From Candidatus Dechloromonas phosphorivorans (lineage in GTDB: Bacteria > Pseudomonadota > Gammaproteobacteria > Burkholderiales > Rhodocyclaceae): a DNA stretch of 64,000 nt. The first letter of the stretch is position 1; the number at the start of each line of letters is the position of its first letter. This document shows, one piece after another, positions 34,446-47,476 of this stretch. The stretch covers positions 310,001-374,000 of the forward strand of contig JADKIP010000014.1 in NCBI GenBank assembly GCA_016721185.1, in the 5' to 3' direction. The position numbers and the translations under genes are program-made. Below the pieces are notes generated by a model that saw nothing but the letters and a program-made list of their open reading frames with translations, was not told where the DNA came from and ran no database searches.

Positions 34446-34675
34446 GCACCAAGGCTCCTCGGGACGAATGGCGTGGCTTGTTCTCTGGGTTCTGCCATCG
34501 AAGCCAAAGACTCAGCGATAAAACTGACCGGCAAGTCGGGATTGTCCAACGCCGCTCGACCCAGCTTGGCCCAGAATTCAACCTGACCAGCGATCGTCCG
34601 ATGTTCGGCTGCGGCATCCGCTTTCGCCTGGTCGTAGAGTGTTTGGTCAATTCTGATTGACGTGGTTGCTGACAT
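34442..34675 (-). CDS. ParD-like antitoxin
   Basis: A 77-residue protein matching the ParD-like antitoxin family. The N-terminal ribbon strand TTSIRIDQTLYDQAKADAAAEHRTIAGQVEFWAKLGRAAL (about 3-44) forms a ribbon-helix-helix DNA-binding unit, and a C-terminal toxin-binding tail follows. A GGAG ribosome site is 6 bases before the ATG. A near-palindrome just upstream probably serves autoregulation. It is coupled to the toxin gene by an ATGA overlap. Confidence 0.85.
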   Translation of the reverse strand: MSATTSIRIDQTLYDQAKADAAAEHRTIAGQVEFWAKLGRAALDNPDLPVSFIAESLASMAEPREQATPFVPRSLGA

Positions 34676-34687
34676 AGAAAGCTCCGC

Positions 34688-34703
34688 TACTACATTTGTG
34701 GTA
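34688..34703. promoter_or_regulatory. Probable toxin-antitoxin operator
   Basis: TACTACATTTGTGGTA is a 16-bp inverted repeat with one mismatched pair, 13 bases upstream of the antitoxin ATG, where RHH antitoxins usually bind to repress their own operon. Confidence 0.5.
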
Positions 34704-34924
34704 ATACATAGATTAGCACAGCAAGGTCATCGTTCAAGGTGCTTGTTGCAGGGGCGATTTGGGGTGAAAGCGCCTGAATTTTTTTGAATTGTCTGTAACT
34801 TGGCCAAAACATGGCTAAGCTACGATCTCGGTGTCATCAAGCAATGTCTTGCAATCCAGTATCTTCAATTCAGTCAGTTGTTTGACGTAGCGCAGTTTTT
34901 TCAATCATGTTCAAAGGAAACAAT

Positions 34925-35305
34925 ATGGGAATTTTTAGCAGCATCATGGCCAAGCTTGGTTTCGGTGACGACAAGAAGGAAGAGGTTGCCGCCGCTGCGC
35001 CTGCTGCCGTTGAAACCGCTGCCGCACCGGCACCGGTAGCAATCAGCGCGGTGGATGTAGTTGCCAAACTGGAAGCACTGGCTGGCGCCCATGCCGAAAA
35101 GCTCAACTGGAAGACCTCCATTGTCGATCTATTGAAACTGCTCGGTCTGGACAGCAGCCTGGCCGTTCGCAAGGAACTGGCGGCCGAACTGGGTTGCCCG
35201 GCCGAGAAGATGGGCGATTCGGCGCAGATGAATATGTGGCTGCACAAGACAGTGCTGCAGAAACTGGCTGCAAACGGCGGTAATATCCCGGCCGATCTGC
35301 TGTAA
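34925..35305 (+). CDS. DUF3597 domain protein
   Basis: A 126-residue protein with the DUF3597 layout. A short N-terminal MGIFSSIMAKLGF is followed by a low-complexity Ala/Pro/Glu linker (about 18-45) and a C-terminal helical domain (about 46-126). The domain has VDVVAKLEALAG, WKTSIVDLLKLLGLDSSL and LHKTVLQKLAANGG. It resembles an LysM-less variant of the family found near peptidoglycan proteins, but function is unknown. The ATG at 34925 is chosen because AAAGGA stands 9 bases upstream; an earlier ATG at 34907 lacks one. It has its own terminator. Confidence 0.82.
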   Translation: MGIFSSIMAKLGFGDDKKEEVAAAAPAAVETAAAPAPVAISAVDVVAKLEALAGAHAEKLNWKTSIVDLLKLLGLDSSLAVRKELAAELGCPAEKMGDSAQMNMWLHKTVLQKLAANGGNIPADLL

Positions 35306-35329
35306 ACCGACAGGTAGCGTTGTTTTCAG

Positions 35330-35358
35330 GAAGGCCCGCCGCGTGCGGGCCTTCTTTA
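35330..35358 (+). terminator. Terminator after the DUF3597 gene
   Basis: A perfect 10-bp stem GAAGGCCCGC / GCGGGCCTTC with a CGCGT loop, followed by TTTATT. It ends 17 bases before the LRR-kinase gene. Confidence 0.9.
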
Positions 35359-35374
35359 TTGGGGTGGAGCAACT

Positions 35375-36730
35375 TTGAATACGCTTGAACAATTACGCAG
35401 CGGGGAACTGGCGGGGAGCCGGCGACTGAAATTGGCGTGCGGCCTGACGGCGTTTCCACGCGAGATTTTTGATCTTGCCGAGACGCTGGAAATTCTCGAT
35501 CTGTCTGGAAATGCGCTGTCGTCTTTGCCCGATGATCTGCCACGTTTGCACAAGCTGCGCATTCTCTTTTGTTCCGATAATCCGTTCACCGAACTGCCCG
35601 CGGTTTTGGGCCAATGCCTGCAACTCAGCATGATCGGTTTCAAGGCCAACCAGATTCGGATGGTGCCCGCCGCAGCGCTACCGGCGGGCCTGCGCTGGCT
35701 GATTCTGACCGACAACCAGCTCACCGAGCTGCCGGCTGAAATCGGCTGTTGCCAGCAACTCCAGAAGCTGATGCTGGCCGGTAATCGGCTAGCAGATTTG
35801 CCGCCAGAAATGGCCGCTTGCACCCGCCTGGAATTGCTCCGCATCGCCGCCAATAGCTTCACTGCGCTGCCCGAATGGCTGCTCACCCTGCCGCGCCTTT
35901 GCTGGCTGGCCTATGCCGGCAATCCTTTTTGTGAAGGCGTTGAACTGGCGTCGCTGGCGCGGACGTCGATTGCACCGATTGCCTGGGGTAGCCTGCAACT
36001 GGCGCATCAACTGGGCGAAGGCGCCTCCGGGGTGATTCATCAGGCGGACTGGTTGCAGGACGAAAATTCGCAGTCGGTAGCGGTAAAAATCTTCAAAGGC
36101 CAGCTGACCAGCGATGGTTTGCCGCTCAAGGAAATGACTGCCTGCTTGGGGGCCGGCACGCATCCAAACCTGATTCCGCTGCTTGGCAAGATCGATCAGC
36201 ACCCGGCGGAAGCGCATGGTTTGGTGATGTCGCTGATCGACGCCAGTTTCCGCAATCTCGCCGGGCCGCCCAGCTTCGAGTCCTGCACGCGCGATGTCTA
36301 TCCGGCGGACAAGCGCTTCGATCTCGGTGCCGTCCTTCGGATCGCCCACGGTATTGCCTCTGCCGCCGAGCACCTGCACGCCCAAGGCATCATGCATGGC
36401 GACTTGTACGCCCACAATATTTTGCATTGCGACGAAGGTAACGCGCTGTTGGGTGACTTCGGTGCCGCATCCTTCTTTGCGCCGGAAGATTGGGCCACGG
36501 CCGAAGCACTGCAGCGCATCGAGGTGCGCGCCTTTGGCTGTTTGCTGGAAGAATTGCTGCAGCGTTGCAATGCTGTACCCCAAGGGCACTTCCTCCGGGG
36601 CGCGGTCGACGCGGAAAAAGCACTAAAAATGCTGATCGACCTGCAAGCTGCCTGCGCTCAGGAAACGATTAACGCCCGTCCGTTGTTTGCGGAGATTGGG
36701 CAGATTTTGTCGGGGCTGAAGAGCGGCTGA
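35375..36730 (+). CDS. Leucine-rich-repeat protein kinase
   Basis: A 451-residue fusion. The N-terminal half (about 15-185) holds seven to eight LRRs of 23 residues (LEILDLSGNALSSLPDDL, LRWLILTDNQLTELPAEI and others). The C-terminal half (about 205-450) is a Hanks-type kinase with glycine loop LGEGASGVI (about 211), Lys in VAVKIF (about 237), catalytic loop HGDLYAHN (about 341, HGD instead of HRD) and GDFGAAS (about 359). All ATP-binding and catalytic residues are present, and there is no membrane segment or signal peptide. Bacterial LRR-kinases are little studied. It sits between DUF3597 and the RecQ fusion at the edge of the defence genes; its 3' end faces the next gene with a 12-base gap. 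Confidence 0.88.
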   Translation: MNTLEQLRSGELAGSRRLKLACGLTAFPREIFDLAETLEILDLSGNALSSLPDDLPRLHKLRILFCSDNPFTELPAVLGQCLQLSMIGFKANQIRMVPAAALPAGLRWLILTDNQLTELPAEIGCCQQLQKLMLAGNRLADLPPEMAACTRLELLRIAANSFTALPEWLLTLPRLCWLAYAGNPFCEGVELASLARTSIAPIAWGSLQLAHQLGEGASGVIHQADWLQDENSQSVAVKIFKGQLTSDGLPLKEMTACLGAGTHPNLIPLLGKIDQHPAEAHGLVMSLIDASFRNLAGPPSFESCTRDVYPADKRFDLGAVLRIAHGIASAAEHLHAQGIMHGDLYAHNILHCDEGNALLGDFGAASFFAPEDWATAEALQRIEVRAFGCLLEELLQRCNAVPQGHFLRGAVDAEKALKMLIDLQAACAQETINARPLFAEIGQILSGLKSG

Positions 36731-36742
36731 TTCAATAATCAA

Positions 36743-41938
<5,196 letters not shown>

Positions 41939-42057
41939 GGGTCAGTCAGGTTTATGCGAAAGCATTGATTTGACCATGCGGCGAGCCCTTGAACAACAAG
42001 GATAGGCGGCAAAAATGAGCGTTTATTGCGGTCGGCCGCCATAAACGGGGGAAAAAG

Positions 42058-42482
42058 CTATTTTGGGCGCAAGGCCTGCGTTATTGGCTGGGCCATAGGG
42101 ATAAACGCTTTCGCCATTCCAAGCGCCCAGTTCAGCGCCATTGCCACTTGCTGAAAAGGGATGCGTTCCTGTTCCAGGCGGAGATTTTTGCCCAAACGCT
42201 TGCCGCGCATATCTTTATAGAGAGCTTCTTCATCCGGCGTCAGGCGCGGCAGATCGCGTTTCAGCGACATGGCCTCTTCGGTCCATAGTGCCTTAGCGGA
42301 GATCGTGGTGGCTCGATCCATTATTGATTCGGCCCGATGAAGTCTTGAAGTTTTTTTGGCGTGGCCGCGACCATGCCCGGCGAATTCAGGGCGAACAGTT
42401 AATACATCACTGGGCCGGAGCAATAACAGAGATTGCACCGCCGGAAAGTGGCTGCGCAGTTCGTCGAGGATGGTGAACCGTG
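42058..42482 (-). pseudogene. Remnant of a second jetD (C-terminal DUF2220 end)
   Basis: The minus-strand frame contains TILDELRSHFPAVQSLLLL, MDRATTISAKALWTEEAMS and RLGKNLRLEQERIPF. These align with AILNELRSHFPHVQSLLMD, MDRTTMFSGKALWTEELTP and RLGKNLRLEQEKIPF of the intact JetD. About 35 codons of unrelated sequence interrupt it between SLLL and MDRATT, the frame shifts at its upstream end (HG/F), and the catalytic Glu and DxD part is missing. The DNA differs clearly from the jetD at 25126, so this is not a fresh copy but the leftover of another Wadjet locus. An IS4 element stands 135 bases away. Confidence 0.85.
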
Positions 42483-42616
42483 AGGTTGCGGGGCAATGGG
42501 TTTACATGATGGGATTACGTCAGCTGAGGTCGGTTCGTGATGAATACTTTTGCGGGGGAGCAGAAGTGCGTCACGCGTCGCTTGGCTAGAATAATTGCTC
42601 TGTAATATCTTTCAGC

Positions 42617-43932
42617 CACTACTGTCCGGTTAAATGACTCCCCGAAGCGCGCAGCGCCATGACTGACGAAGCTTTCCGAGTAGAGAGGAGTGGAGTCGAT
42701 TTGAAATCGGCGAAAAATGACCCTTCGATTTTTTCTGAGGGGCATGACCATGAATGCCGGCAAGACGCTGTTTGCCCAATTGATGGACTTTCTGCCGTGG
42801 TCGACATTCAACCGATACGTTGCACGTTACGGCGGCGACAAGGGCGTTCGCACCCTGACTTGCGCCGAACAGTTTCGGGTCATGGCGTTTGCCCAACTCA
42901 CTTATCGGGAAAGTCTGCGCGACATCGAGGCCAGTCTTTCGGCACAGGCAGCCAAGCTGTACCACATGGGATTGCGCGAGCCGATACGGCGCTCGACGTT
43001 GGCCGATGCCAACGAATCGCGCGACTGGCGTATCTATGCCGACTTCGCCGCCCGGCTGATCATCCAGGCGAGAGCGCTCTACGCCAGCGAAGATTTGGGG
43101 CTGGAACTGTCGAACACCGTCTATGCGCTCGATTCGACGACCATCGATCTGTGTCTGTCGGTTTTTCCGTGGGCGCACTTTCGAACGACCAAGGCGGCGG
43201 TCAAGATGCACACGCTGCTCGACTTGCGCGGCAGCATTCCCAGCTTTATCCATGTCTCCGACGGCAAGCTGCACGACGTGCATGCGCTGGACTTGCTGGT
43301 GCCGGAACCCGGTGCGATTTACGTCATGGATCGCGGCTATGTCGATTTCGCTCGCCTGTATCGCTTGCATCTGGCCGGCGCTTTCTTTATGACTCGCGCC
43401 AAGTCAAATCTCAAAGCCCATCGGGTTTATTCGGCTCAGACGGACCGCTGCGCCGGCATTCTCTGCGACCAGACGATTGCGCTGGATGGCTTTTATTCCA
43501 AACAGGATTACCCCGCGCATTTGCGCCGGGTTCGCTTCAACGACCCGGAAACCGGCAAGCCGCTTGTCTTCCTCACCAATCAGATGATCTTGCCGCCAGA
43601 AACCATCTGCGCTCTTTACAAAAGCCGTTGGCAGGTCGAGTTGTTCTTCAAATGGATCAAGCAGCATCTTCGGATCAAGCAGTTTTTCGGTACGTCGGAA
43701 AATGCGGTCAAGACACAAATCTGGATCGCGGTGTCAGTCTATGTGCTGGTCGCCATTGTTCGAAAAAAGCTAAATCTCGACGTTTCCCTCTACACTTTGC
43801 TACAGGTTTTATCGCTCACCCTTTTCGAGAAAATGCCCTTGCAGCAAGCGTTTCCGGACGACGACTACACTTCGGACAGTGGCGGCACCAGCAACCAATT
43901 GAATCTATTCGATTTTTAACCGGACAGTAGTG
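42617..43932 (+). mobile_element. IS4-family insertion sequence, complete
   Basis: The 18-bp terminal inverted repeat CACTACTGTCCGGTTAAA begins at 42617, and its exact complement ends at 43932. The 9-base sequence TCTTTCAGC directly precedes the left end (42608-42616) and directly follows the right end (43933-43941), a perfect target duplication. The element is 1316 bp and carries one intact transposase gene, so it arrived recently and may be active. The IS4 family makes 9-12 base duplications. Confidence 0.95.
42744..43919 (+). CDS. IS4-family transposase (DDE, YREK)
   Basis: A 391-residue DDE transposase from the ATG at 42744, which has a GAGGGG ribosome site; an ATG two codons later and an earlier TTG-type start are alternatives. 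The three catalytic acids are in YALDSTTIDL, YVMDRGYVDF and YKSRWQVELFFKWIK. The last one fits the IS4 Y-(2)-R-(3)-E-(6)-K signature. The N-terminal MNAGKTLFAQLMDFLPWSTFNR segment is the DNA-binding region of this subgroup. It ends 13 bases before the end of the element. Confidence 0.93.
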   Translation: MTMNAGKTLFAQLMDFLPWSTFNRYVARYGGDKGVRTLTCAEQFRVMAFAQLTYRESLRDIEASLSAQAAKLYHMGLREPIRRSTLADANESRDWRIYADFAARLIIQARALYASEDLGLELSNTVYALDSTTIDLCLSVFPWAHFRTTKAAVKMHTLLDLRGSIPSFIHVSDGKLHDVHALDLLVPEPGAIYVMDRGYVDFARLYRLHLAGAFFMTRAKSNLKAHRVYSAQTDRCAGILCDQTIALDGFYSKQDYPAHLRRVRFNDPETGKPLVFLTNQMILPPETICALYKSRWQVELFFKWIKQHLRIKQFFGTSENAVKTQIWIAVSVYVLVAIVRKKLNLDVSLYTLLQVLSLTLFEKMPLQQAFPDDDYTSDSGGTSNQLNLFDF

Positions 43933-44103
43933 TCTTTCAGCTTCTTCTCAATTGGCTGGTTCGCTTTGACTCTAGTCGTTTCCAGAATGGGAGCTTGTAA
44001 TACGATTGGGAGAGTGAAAACCAACTTTATAGTACGATTATACCTTTTGGAGCTTAGTAGTCTGACTGATGGCGGTCAGATACGGTTCCGTTGGACAGCG
44101 TTC

Positions 44104-45357
44104 ATGAAACAAATCAAGAAGTCCGCCAAGCTCGCTAACGTCTGTTATGACATTCGCGGCCCCGTGCTCGAGTTGGCCAAGCAGATGGAAGAAGAGGGCC
44201 ACAAAATCATCAAACTGAACATCGGCAACCTAGCCGCGTTTGGCTTTGATTCGCCCGAAGAAATCCAGCAAGACATCATTCGCAACTTGCCGAATGCGGC
44301 CGGCTATACAGATTCAAAGGGGATTTTTGCGGCACGCAAGGCGATCATGCACTACACCCAGCAAAAGGGTATCAAGGGCGTGACGCTGGACGATATTTTC
44401 GTTGGCAATGGCGTTTCCGAACTGATCGTGATGGCAATGAATGCCTTGCTTGATGCCGGCGACGAGGTGCTTGTGCCGGCGCCGGATTATCCGCTTTGGA
44501 CCGCCGGCATCAGCCTTTCGGGCGGAACACCGCGGCATTATCTTTGCGATGAGGCGAATGGCTGGTATCCCGACCTTAACGACATCCGCAGCAAGATTAC
44601 GCCGAAAACCCGGGCGATCGTTATTATCAATCCGAACAACCCGACCGGTGCGTTGTATCCCGATGAGTTGCTGCAGGAAATCGTTGATATTGCGCGTCAG
44701 CATCATCTGATCATCTATGCCGACGAAGTCTATGACAAGGTGCTTTACGATGACGAAAAGCACTCCTCGATTGCGGCGCTTTCCGAAGATGTCCTGACCA
44801 TCACTTTCAATGGTCTTTCCAAAAATTATCGTTCCTGTGGCTATCGCGCTGGATGGATGGTGGTTTCGGGCGACAAGCGTCATGCGCGCGACTACATTGA
44901 AGGTCTTGAGATGCTGGCGTCCATGCGTTTGTGCGCCAATGCACCGGGGCAGCATGGTATTCAGACAGCACTTGGCGGCTACCAGAGTATTGACGATCTG
45001 GTTGCCGAAGGTGGCCGGATGCGCCGTCAACGTGATATTGCGCATGATCTGATTACGGCTATTCCCGGCGTAACCTGTGTCAAGCCGAAGGCCACGCTTT
45101 ATATGTTCCCGCGCCTCGACCCTAAAATTTATCCGATCAAAAATGATCAGGCCTTTATCACCGAGTTATTGCAGGAAGAAAAAGTACTGCTGGTGCAGGG
45201 TACAGGGTTCAACTGGCCGCATCCGGATCACTTCCGCCTCGTCTTTTTACCCCATGAAGATGACTTGCGCGAGGCGATTGGCCGCATTGCCCGCTTCCTC
45301 GAAAACTATCGCAAGCGTCATGGCACTAATCAGTTGTTAGCCGATGCTAAACACTAG
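44104..45357 (+). CDS. alaA: Glutamate-pyruvate (alanine) aminotransferase AlaA
   Basis: A 417-residue fold-type I PLP aminotransferase very close to E. coli AlaA. The N-terminus KSAKLANVCYDIRGPVLELA, PAPDYPLWTAGISLSGG, INPNNPTGALY, the PLP Lys (about 239) in FNGLSKNYR, and ASMRLCANAPGQHGIQTALGGYQS match block by block. It forms alanine from pyruvate and glutamate. The start is the ATG at 44104, by homology, rather than a codon 58 residues upstream. The IS4 element ends 170 bases before the gene, so the upstream region may have been changed. It precedes hom, a common order in betaproteobacteria. Confidence 0.92.
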   Translation: MKQIKKSAKLANVCYDIRGPVLELAKQMEEEGHKIIKLNIGNLAAFGFDSPEEIQQDIIRNLPNAAGYTDSKGIFAARKAIMHYTQQKGIKGVTLDDIFVGNGVSELIVMAMNALLDAGDEVLVPAPDYPLWTAGISLSGGTPRHYLCDEANGWYPDLNDIRSKITPKTRAIVIINPNNPTGALYPDELLQEIVDIARQHHLIIYADEVYDKVLYDDEKHSSIAALSEDVLTITFNGLSKNYRSCGYRAGWMVVSGDKRHARDYIEGLEMLASMRLCANAPGQHGIQTALGGYQSIDDLVAEGGRMRRQRDIAHDLITAIPGVTCVKPKATLYMFPRLDPKIYPIKNDQAFITELLQEEKVLLVQGTGFNWPHPDHFRLVFLPHEDDLREAIGRIARFLENYRKRHGTNQLLADAKH

Positions 45358-45411
45358 CCGCTAGCCAATCCTCCACGATCCCAAAACTACTTACTCGACC
45401 CTAATAAATCT

Positions 45412-46722
45412 ATGAAACCCATTAATGTTGGCCTTATCGGCATCGGCACCGTTGGCGGTGGCACCTGGACGGTTCTCAAGCGCAACGCGGACGAAATTGC
45501 CCGCCGTGCCGGCCGGCCGATTCGTATTACGGCCGTCGCCGACAAGAACGTCGAGTTGGCCAAGCAAATCACCGGTGGCGCGGCCCGCGTCACTGACGAT
45601 GCTTTTTCGCTGGTCAATGATCCGGAAATCGACATCATTGTTGAGCTGATCGGTGGTTACGGTGTGGCCAAAGAAGTGGTCATGCAGTCGATTGCCAATG
45701 GCAAACACGTGGTCACTGCCAACAAGGCGTTGCTTGCTGTGCATGGCACGGAGATTTTCACTGCTGCCCAAGAGAAGGGCGTGATGGTCGCTTTTGAAGC
45801 GGCGGTTGCCGGCGGTATTCCCATTATCAAGGCGTTGCGCGAAGGCTTGACTGCTAACAGCATCGAATGGGCGGCTGGCATTATCAATGGCACGACTAAT
45901 TTCATTCTGTCTGAAATGCGCGACAAGGGCTTGTCGTTTGGCGACGTGCTGAAAGAAGCTCAGCGCCTTGGCTACGCAGAGGCTGATCCGACCTTCGATA
46001 TCGAAGGCGTCGATGCTGCGCACAAGGCAACACTTATTTCGGCTATTGCTTTCGGCATTCCCGTCCAGTTCGACAAAGCCTACATTGAAGGCATTACCCA
46101 GCTTGAGGCTTCTGACATCAAGTACGCGGAACAACTCGGTTATCGCATCAAGTTGCTCGGTATCGCCAAGCGTCGCAGCAACGGGGTTGAGTTGCGCGTT
46201 CATCCAACGCTTATTCCTGCCAAGCGTTTGCTGGCTAATGTTGAGGGTGCGATGAATGCGGTGATGGTCAAGGGTGATGCTGTTGGTATCACCTTGTATT
46301 ACGGCAAGGGGGCCGGTGCTGAGCCGACCGCTTCCTCGGTCATTGCTGATCTGGTCGACGTTACTCGCCTGGCGACTGCTGATGCCGCGCACCGCGTACC
46401 GCATCTGGCTTTCCAGCCGGACGCTATGTCCAGCCTGCCAATTCTGCCGATGAGCGAAGTCGAAACCGGTAACTACCTGCGTTTGCGCGTCGAAGACAAG
46501 CCGGGCGTGCTGGCTGACATCACGCGCATTTTGGCTGATCAGGGAATCTCGATTGATGCCATGTTGCAGCGTGAGCCGGAAGAGGGGGAAGGCGAGACGG
46601 ACATCATCATCCTTACCCACGTCTGCAAGGAGAGTTGTGCCGATGCAGCCATCGCCAAAATCGAAGGCTTGCCGGCGCAAAAGGGCAAGGTCAAACGGAT
46701 TCGTCTGGAAGAGTTGCAGTAA
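45412..46722 (+). CDS. hom: Homoserine dehydrogenase
   Basis: Hom (436 residues) reduces aspartate semialdehyde to homoserine for threonine and methionine synthesis. It has the N-terminal NAD(P) fold with GIGTVGGGTW (about 8-17), the AANKALLAVHG block, and the catalytic motif ADPTFDIEGVDAAHKATLISAIAFG (about 190-215). The C-terminal ACT domain (about 350-430, RLRVEDKPGVLADITRILADQGISIDAML) is for feedback control by threonine. It is monofunctional, without an aspartokinase fusion. It lies 54 bases after alaA and ends in a strong terminator. Confidence 0.95.
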   Translation: MKPINVGLIGIGTVGGGTWTVLKRNADEIARRAGRPIRITAVADKNVELAKQITGGAARVTDDAFSLVNDPEIDIIVELIGGYGVAKEVVMQSIANGKHVVTANKALLAVHGTEIFTAAQEKGVMVAFEAAVAGGIPIIKALREGLTANSIEWAAGIINGTTNFILSEMRDKGLSFGDVLKEAQRLGYAEADPTFDIEGVDAAHKATLISAIAFGIPVQFDKAYIEGITQLEASDIKYAEQLGYRIKLLGIAKRRSNGVELRVHPTLIPAKRLLANVEGAMNAVMVKGDAVGITLYYGKGAGAEPTASSVIADLVDVTRLATADAAHRVPHLAFQPDAMSSLPILPMSEVETGNYLRLRVEDKPGVLADITRILADQGISIDAMLQREPEEGEGETDIIILTHVCKESCADAAIAKIEGLPAQKGKVKRIRLEELQ

Positions 46723-46737
46723 GCATTCGCCGCGTCA

Positions 46738-46775
46738 CCATGAAAAAAAGGAGCTTCGGCTCCTTTTTTTCATGG
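46738..46775. terminator. Long bidirectional terminator after hom
   Basis: A 17-bp perfect inverted repeat beginning CCATGAAAAAAAGGAGC, with a TTCG tetraloop. T runs occur on both strands, serving hom and the convergent small gene at 46779. Confidence 0.93.
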
Positions 46776-46778
46776 CTC

Positions 46779-47009
46779 TTAACTCAATGGTTTCTGATGT
46801 TTTTTACCGGCTTCGTCCTTGGGCGGTGGTGCCGGAACGTGCAACCCGATGAACGCAAGCAAGAGGAGCAGAATGAAAAGCGTTGCCGCACCGGCCATCA
46901 TGAAACCGCTTAACATCAGCAATCCAGGCAGTATGCCAAGCCCTGCCATGACGAATTCAATGGCATCATCCGCCGTGCAGTAACCAAACTTCTTGAGTAA
47001 TTCGCGCAT
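46779..47009 (-). CDS. Small membrane protein, unknown
   Basis: A 76-residue protein with a polar N-terminus (MRELLKKFGYCTADDAIEF) and a hydrophobic span of about 35 residues (20-57) that could form one long or two short membrane helices. It ends in a Pro/Lys-rich cytoplasmic tail. A GGAG ribosome site precedes the ATG. I recognise no family. It is divergent from the DUF2249 gene, sharing the 200-base region with the FNR-like box. Confidence 0.6.
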   Translation of the reverse strand: MRELLKKFGYCTADDAIEFVMAGLGILPGLLMLSGFMMAGAATLFILLLLLAFIGLHVPAPPPKDEAGKKHQKPLS

Positions 47010-47125
47010 GATGGCAAGCTCCAGTGAAAGGTGCTGCTCACGTTGAGTGGTCTTGCTTCGTTATAGCAGTTGGCTGAAAAAAAGCGAGTTGTTGCTCGAT
47101 TTTCCCCAAGTTGGGCAAGGCTATT

Positions 47126-47139
47126 TCGATGCGTATCAA
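47126..47139. promoter_or_regulatory. FNR/DNR-like box
   Basis: TCGATGCGTATCAA matches the FNR-family consensus TTGAT-N4-ATCAA except for one base. It lies 71-84 bases before the DUF2249 start. DUF2249 proteins are typical of oxygen- or NO-controlled operons, which supports the site. Confidence 0.5.
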
Positions 47140-47209
47140 GGAAATTCCTCTTCCGGATCGCCACAATCGGTTTCCACTGCCATTTCGGCATGCGACTCCA
47201 GGAGCAAAT

Positions 47210-47476
47210 ATGCAACCGATTCATGTCTGTAACCACACCACCCCCGAAGCCCTTTATCCGTTCGATGCCCGCGGTATTGCCAAGCGTTTTCGTCATGCCG
47301 CCATTTTTGGCGCGTTGGATGCGCTGATGCCGGGCGAAACCATGCGTTTTTGCAACGACCACGATCCTTTGCCTCTGCTGGCTCAACTGCAGCAGCGTTA
47401 CGGCGCACGTCTGAGCATCAATTATCAACAGCGCGAACCCGGCGCGATCGTCATCGACTTCGCTGTTGTCAGCTGA
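47210..47476 (+). CDS. DUF2249 (sulfurtransferase TusA-like fold) protein
   Basis: An 88-residue DUF2249 domain protein. It has MQPIHVCNHTTPEALYPFDARGIAKRFRHAAIFGALDALMPGE, the FCNDHDPLPLLAQLQQRYG core, and a final strand EPGAIVIDF. Such domains occur alone or fused to hemerythrin-like domains in operons for anaerobic respiration and NO handling. The ATG at 47210 has an AGGAG site 6 bases upstream; the frame is open 33 codons further but without family similarity. Its stop directly abuts the TTG start of the membrane protein gene. Confidence 0.85.
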   Translation: MQPIHVCNHTTPEALYPFDARGIAKRFRHAAIFGALDALMPGETMRFCNDHDPLPLLAQLQQRYGARLSINYQQREPGAIVIDFAVVS

